In this document: positions 52,841 through 54,110 of the stretch, piece after piece | Position numbering within the stretch: position 1 is the first letter of the stretch | How the letters are laid out: every line of letters begins with the position of its first letter | IMG/VR virus record: IMGVR_UViG_3300035181_001603 | Location: 1 to 54,110 of that record | Direction: 5' to 3' (one strand) | Origin: a virus | Length of the DNA stretch: 54,110 nt | Notes under the pieces: model-generated | Seen by the model: only the letters and a program-made list of their open reading frames with translations | Databases searched by the model: none | Told to the model about the DNA's origin: nothing | Translations under genes and position numbers: made by a program

Positions 52841-53104
52841 ATGAATATTTGTAAAAGTCTTAAAGGTGTTCCAAAGAAGGAGGTCGTGTTTGACCTTGAT
52901 AATCCAACTCATACTGCTGCCGTTAAAAGCCTGATGATCGAGGGTAGACAGCATCCAACCTTAAGGTTTGTACTGGAGGACCAATTCCCATCAGTTCCAA
53001 TAATGATCTTGCACAAAATAGCCTTACAGTATCTGAAGGAGAAGACTGGTGAAAACTATATGCTTCCTGGTTCTAATTGTAAGCTCCATCTGTGCGCAGG
53101 CTGA
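52841..53104 (+). CDS. Hypothetical protein, 87 aa
   Basis: An 87-residue soluble protein (MNICKSLKGVPKKEVVFDLD, then TAAVKSLMIEGRQHPTLRFV, then MILHKIALQYLKEKTGENYM). TAAGGAGATACAA precedes the ATG. The transglycosylase GTG start lies inside its 3' end. First gene of the lysis-type unit. Not recognised. Confidence 0.55.
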   Translation: MNICKSLKGVPKKEVVFDLDNPTHTAAVKSLMIEGRQHPTLRFVLEDQFPSVPIMILHKIALQYLKEKTGENYMLPGSNCKLHLCAG

Positions 53105-53489
53105 GTCTCTCTGCCTGGAGGTCTTCAAAAAAGCCTCTACCACAGGGTTTCCCAATGGCTCTGAAGTCCTGGCAATAATACAGGTAGAGTCCAATTTCAA
53201 ACCTAAGGCCAAGTATCAGAAATCAGTAGGTCTGATGATGGTTAGATCTGAAAGTCCAAAACGTCGTAAAGAGCTTCTAAGGCCATCTGAAAACATTCAG
53301 GCTGGGGTAGTACTGCTTGAAAGCTACTATGGCCTCCTAGGATCTAAAAAGGCTGCCGTCGAGGCTTACAACATCGGTATCGGTAGTTATCTTAAAGGCC
53401 AGTTTAAAAAGAGTGCAGCAATCTACTGGCACAAATTTGAAAAATCTGAAAGGAAAATAAATGAAGAGTATGACTCAATCTGTAGTTAA
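53049..53489 (+). CDS. Secreted lytic transglycosylase (SLT-type)
   Basis: A 146-residue protein. GTG 53049 with AAGGAG seven bases upstream. Signal peptide MKTICFLVLIVSSICAQA. Mature part has the lysozyme-like SLT plan: LAIIQVESNFKPKA with catalytic Glu47, SVGLMMV in place of the usual GLMQ, and NIQAGVVLLESYY followed by AVEAYNIGIGSYL. It is exported by the host Sec system and cleaves peptidoglycan glycan strands. As the only secreted muramidase in the window it is the lysis endolysin candidate. Overlaps both neighbours. Confidence 0.75.
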   Translation: MKTICFLVLIVSSICAQAESLCLEVFKKASTTGFPNGSEVLAIIQVESNFKPKAKYQKSVGLMMVRSESPKRRKELLRPSENIQAGVVLLESYYGLLGSKKAAVEAYNIGIGSYLKGQFKKSAAIYWHKFEKSERKINEEYDSICS

Positions 53490-53685
53490 AAATCTGCTGA
53501 TAGTAATTTGTGCATTAGGAGCCACATATGTGTTAGGTAGTGAGTTCAAAGAATATCTTGACCAACCTACAGTAATATTTGACGGGATTTCTGGTAAACC
53601 CGTCAGTATCGAAACCCCTACTGGTATTACAGTAGTTAAGCCGGGGGACACTTTACCAGAGAAGTATGAAAAGGAAGTGAGGTAG
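53461..53685 (+). CDS. Small anchored periplasmic protein, 74 aa
   Basis: A 74-residue protein starting MKSMTQSVVKNLLIVICALG. The hydrophobic helix (NLLIVICALGATYVLG, 11-26) followed by ~48 polar residues (FDGISGKPVSIETPTGITVV) suggests a signal anchor with a periplasmic domain. Overlaps the transglycosylase gene by 29 bases. Position after a secreted muramidase fits a lysis-cassette member such as an inner-membrane spanin-like protein, but no coiled coil is present, so this is tentative. Confidence 0.5.
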   Translation: MKSMTQSVVKNLLIVICALGATYVLGSEFKEYLDQPTVIFDGISGKPVSIETPTGITVVKPGDTLPEKYEKEVR

Positions 53686-53688
53686 CAA

Positions 53689-53784
53689 ATGGTAATAGTC
53701 CTAAAAGTATTGCTAACAATGTATTTAATTCCAGTAGTAATGATGATGGTCTTGATGTCCCTAGTAGCAATGTTACCGGAATGA
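53689..53784 (+). CDS. 31-aa hydrophobic peptide, holin-like candidate
   Basis: A 31-residue peptide (MVIVLKVLLTMYLIPVVMMM, then VLMSLVAMLPE) that is almost entirely hydrophobic. It has GAAGTGAGGTAGCAA before the ATG and a good terminator six bases after the stop. It could form one membrane helix. Such small peptides at the end of a lysis unit are sometimes holins or regulators. This is a weak inference from position and composition. Confidence 0.45.
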   Translation: MVIVLKVLLTMYLIPVVMMMVLMSLVAMLPE

Positions 53785-53789
53785 AATAA

Positions 53790-53817
53790 CCTAGGGAGAA
53801 ATTCCCTAGGCTCTTTT
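53790..53817 (+). terminator. Intrinsic terminator of the lysis-type unit
   Basis: CCTAGGGA (53790-53797) pairs with TCCCTAGG (53803-53810) around GAAAT, followed by CTCTTTTT. It closes the plus-strand unit and precedes the AT-rich non-coding region. Confidence 0.9.
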
Positions 53818-54110
53818 TAGGTTTGTCAAAGCCATTTTCCAAACTTTTCGTTTGAAATCAAGTACTTACCTTCCCAACTGACAAACTGACAAACTTTCTT
53901 GAAAAAAATGCCCCCACCTCTCTATAAAAAGCTCTATTAGAACGAAAGTATGACAACCTCTATATATATATAATATAATATAATATAATATATATATATA
54001 TAGAACAAGGGGTTAGCTCTTTTTTGTAGAGACCCAGGCTTTTCCTTTTATAGAGGTTGGCAAATAATTTTATGCTGTAGACAGAAAAGATGTGACATTT
54101 TCACGAAAAG
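53818..54110. other. AT-rich, repeat-rich non-coding region
   Basis: About 290 bases to the window edge without a credible gene. It holds an 8 bp direct repeat AACTGACA (53876-53891), with TTTGTCA in inverted orientation at 53822. It also holds a 43 bp alternating AT tract (53961-54003) and a perfect 11 bp inverted repeat CAACCTCTATA (53954-53964) / TATAGAGGTTG (54049-54059) enclosing the tract. The organisation resembles replication-origin or regulatory regions, but no initiator box is recognised. Confidence 0.6.

Noticed and set aside
48496-53784. Large terminase subunit expected next to the portal
   Set aside because: The only ATPase in this block is the SNF2 helicase (QQDRIHRMSQ motif VI, no nuclease Asp pattern), so the terminase is presumed outside the window.

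Overview
This window looks like an internal piece of a large contractile-tailed (myovirus-type) phage genome. It carries a portal, a prohead protease, an HK97-fold-like major capsid protein, a tail sheath, a tail tube and a baseplate spike. It also carries phage nucleotide metabolism (thymidylate synthase, DHFR, two deaminases), a SNF2-type helicase, lysis enzymes and, most unusually, its own multisubunit DNA-dependent RNA polymerase. No terminase large subunit, DNA polymerase or tRNA is seen, so the genome is incomplete. The host is probably a Gram-negative proteobacterium and plausibly a betaproteobacterium. This is inferred from a PEP-CTERM protein, several lipoproteins, and small early genes of types common in proteobacterial phages (DUF2591-like, HTPGPW/LIAAAPD type, Lar-like).

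Layout. (1) 1-9.5 kb, plus strand: about 30 small, tightly overlapping early-type genes in several paralogous families. (2) 9.7-17.4 kb, minus strand: spike, tube, sheath, neck and connector genes. (3) 17.4-18.7 kb, plus strand: a nucleotidyltransferase islet. (4) 18.7-32.8 kb, minus strand: capsid, decoration protein, repeat-rich inner-head or scaffold-like proteins, protease, further virion-type proteins, a lysozyme-like protein, and the C-terminal part of RNAP beta-prime. (5) 32.9-41.2 kb, plus strand: small genes, thyA, a membrane desaturase, lipoproteins, the PEP-CTERM protein, DHFR and dCMP deaminase. (6) 41.2-48.5 kb, minus strand: homing-type endonuclease, central part of beta-prime, beta fused to the N-terminus of beta-prime, a small protein, portal. 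(7) 48.6-53.8 kb, plus strand: small proteins, a second deaminase, SNF2 helicase, a secreted lytic transglycosylase and small membrane proteins. It ends in an AT-rich, repeat-rich non-coding stretch.

The most notable system is transcriptional. The RNAP is bacterial-like but rearranged. One polypeptide holds all of beta plus the first ~100 residues of beta-prime. A second holds the middle of beta-prime with the DFDGD catalytic loop. A third, 9.3 kb away, holds the bridge helix, zinc site and trigger loop. An endonuclease gene directly follows the central fragment. Two distinct intergenic motifs track the two strands. TGGTATAA followed by G or C lies upstream of plus-strand (early-type) units. 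TAGRGTTAAAATA lies upstream of minus-strand (virion-type) units, including portal, sheath, decoration/capsid and the beta-prime C-part. The RNAP genes sit inside the virion gene order, so late expression, and possibly packaging of the polymerase in the virion, are reasonable hypotheses.
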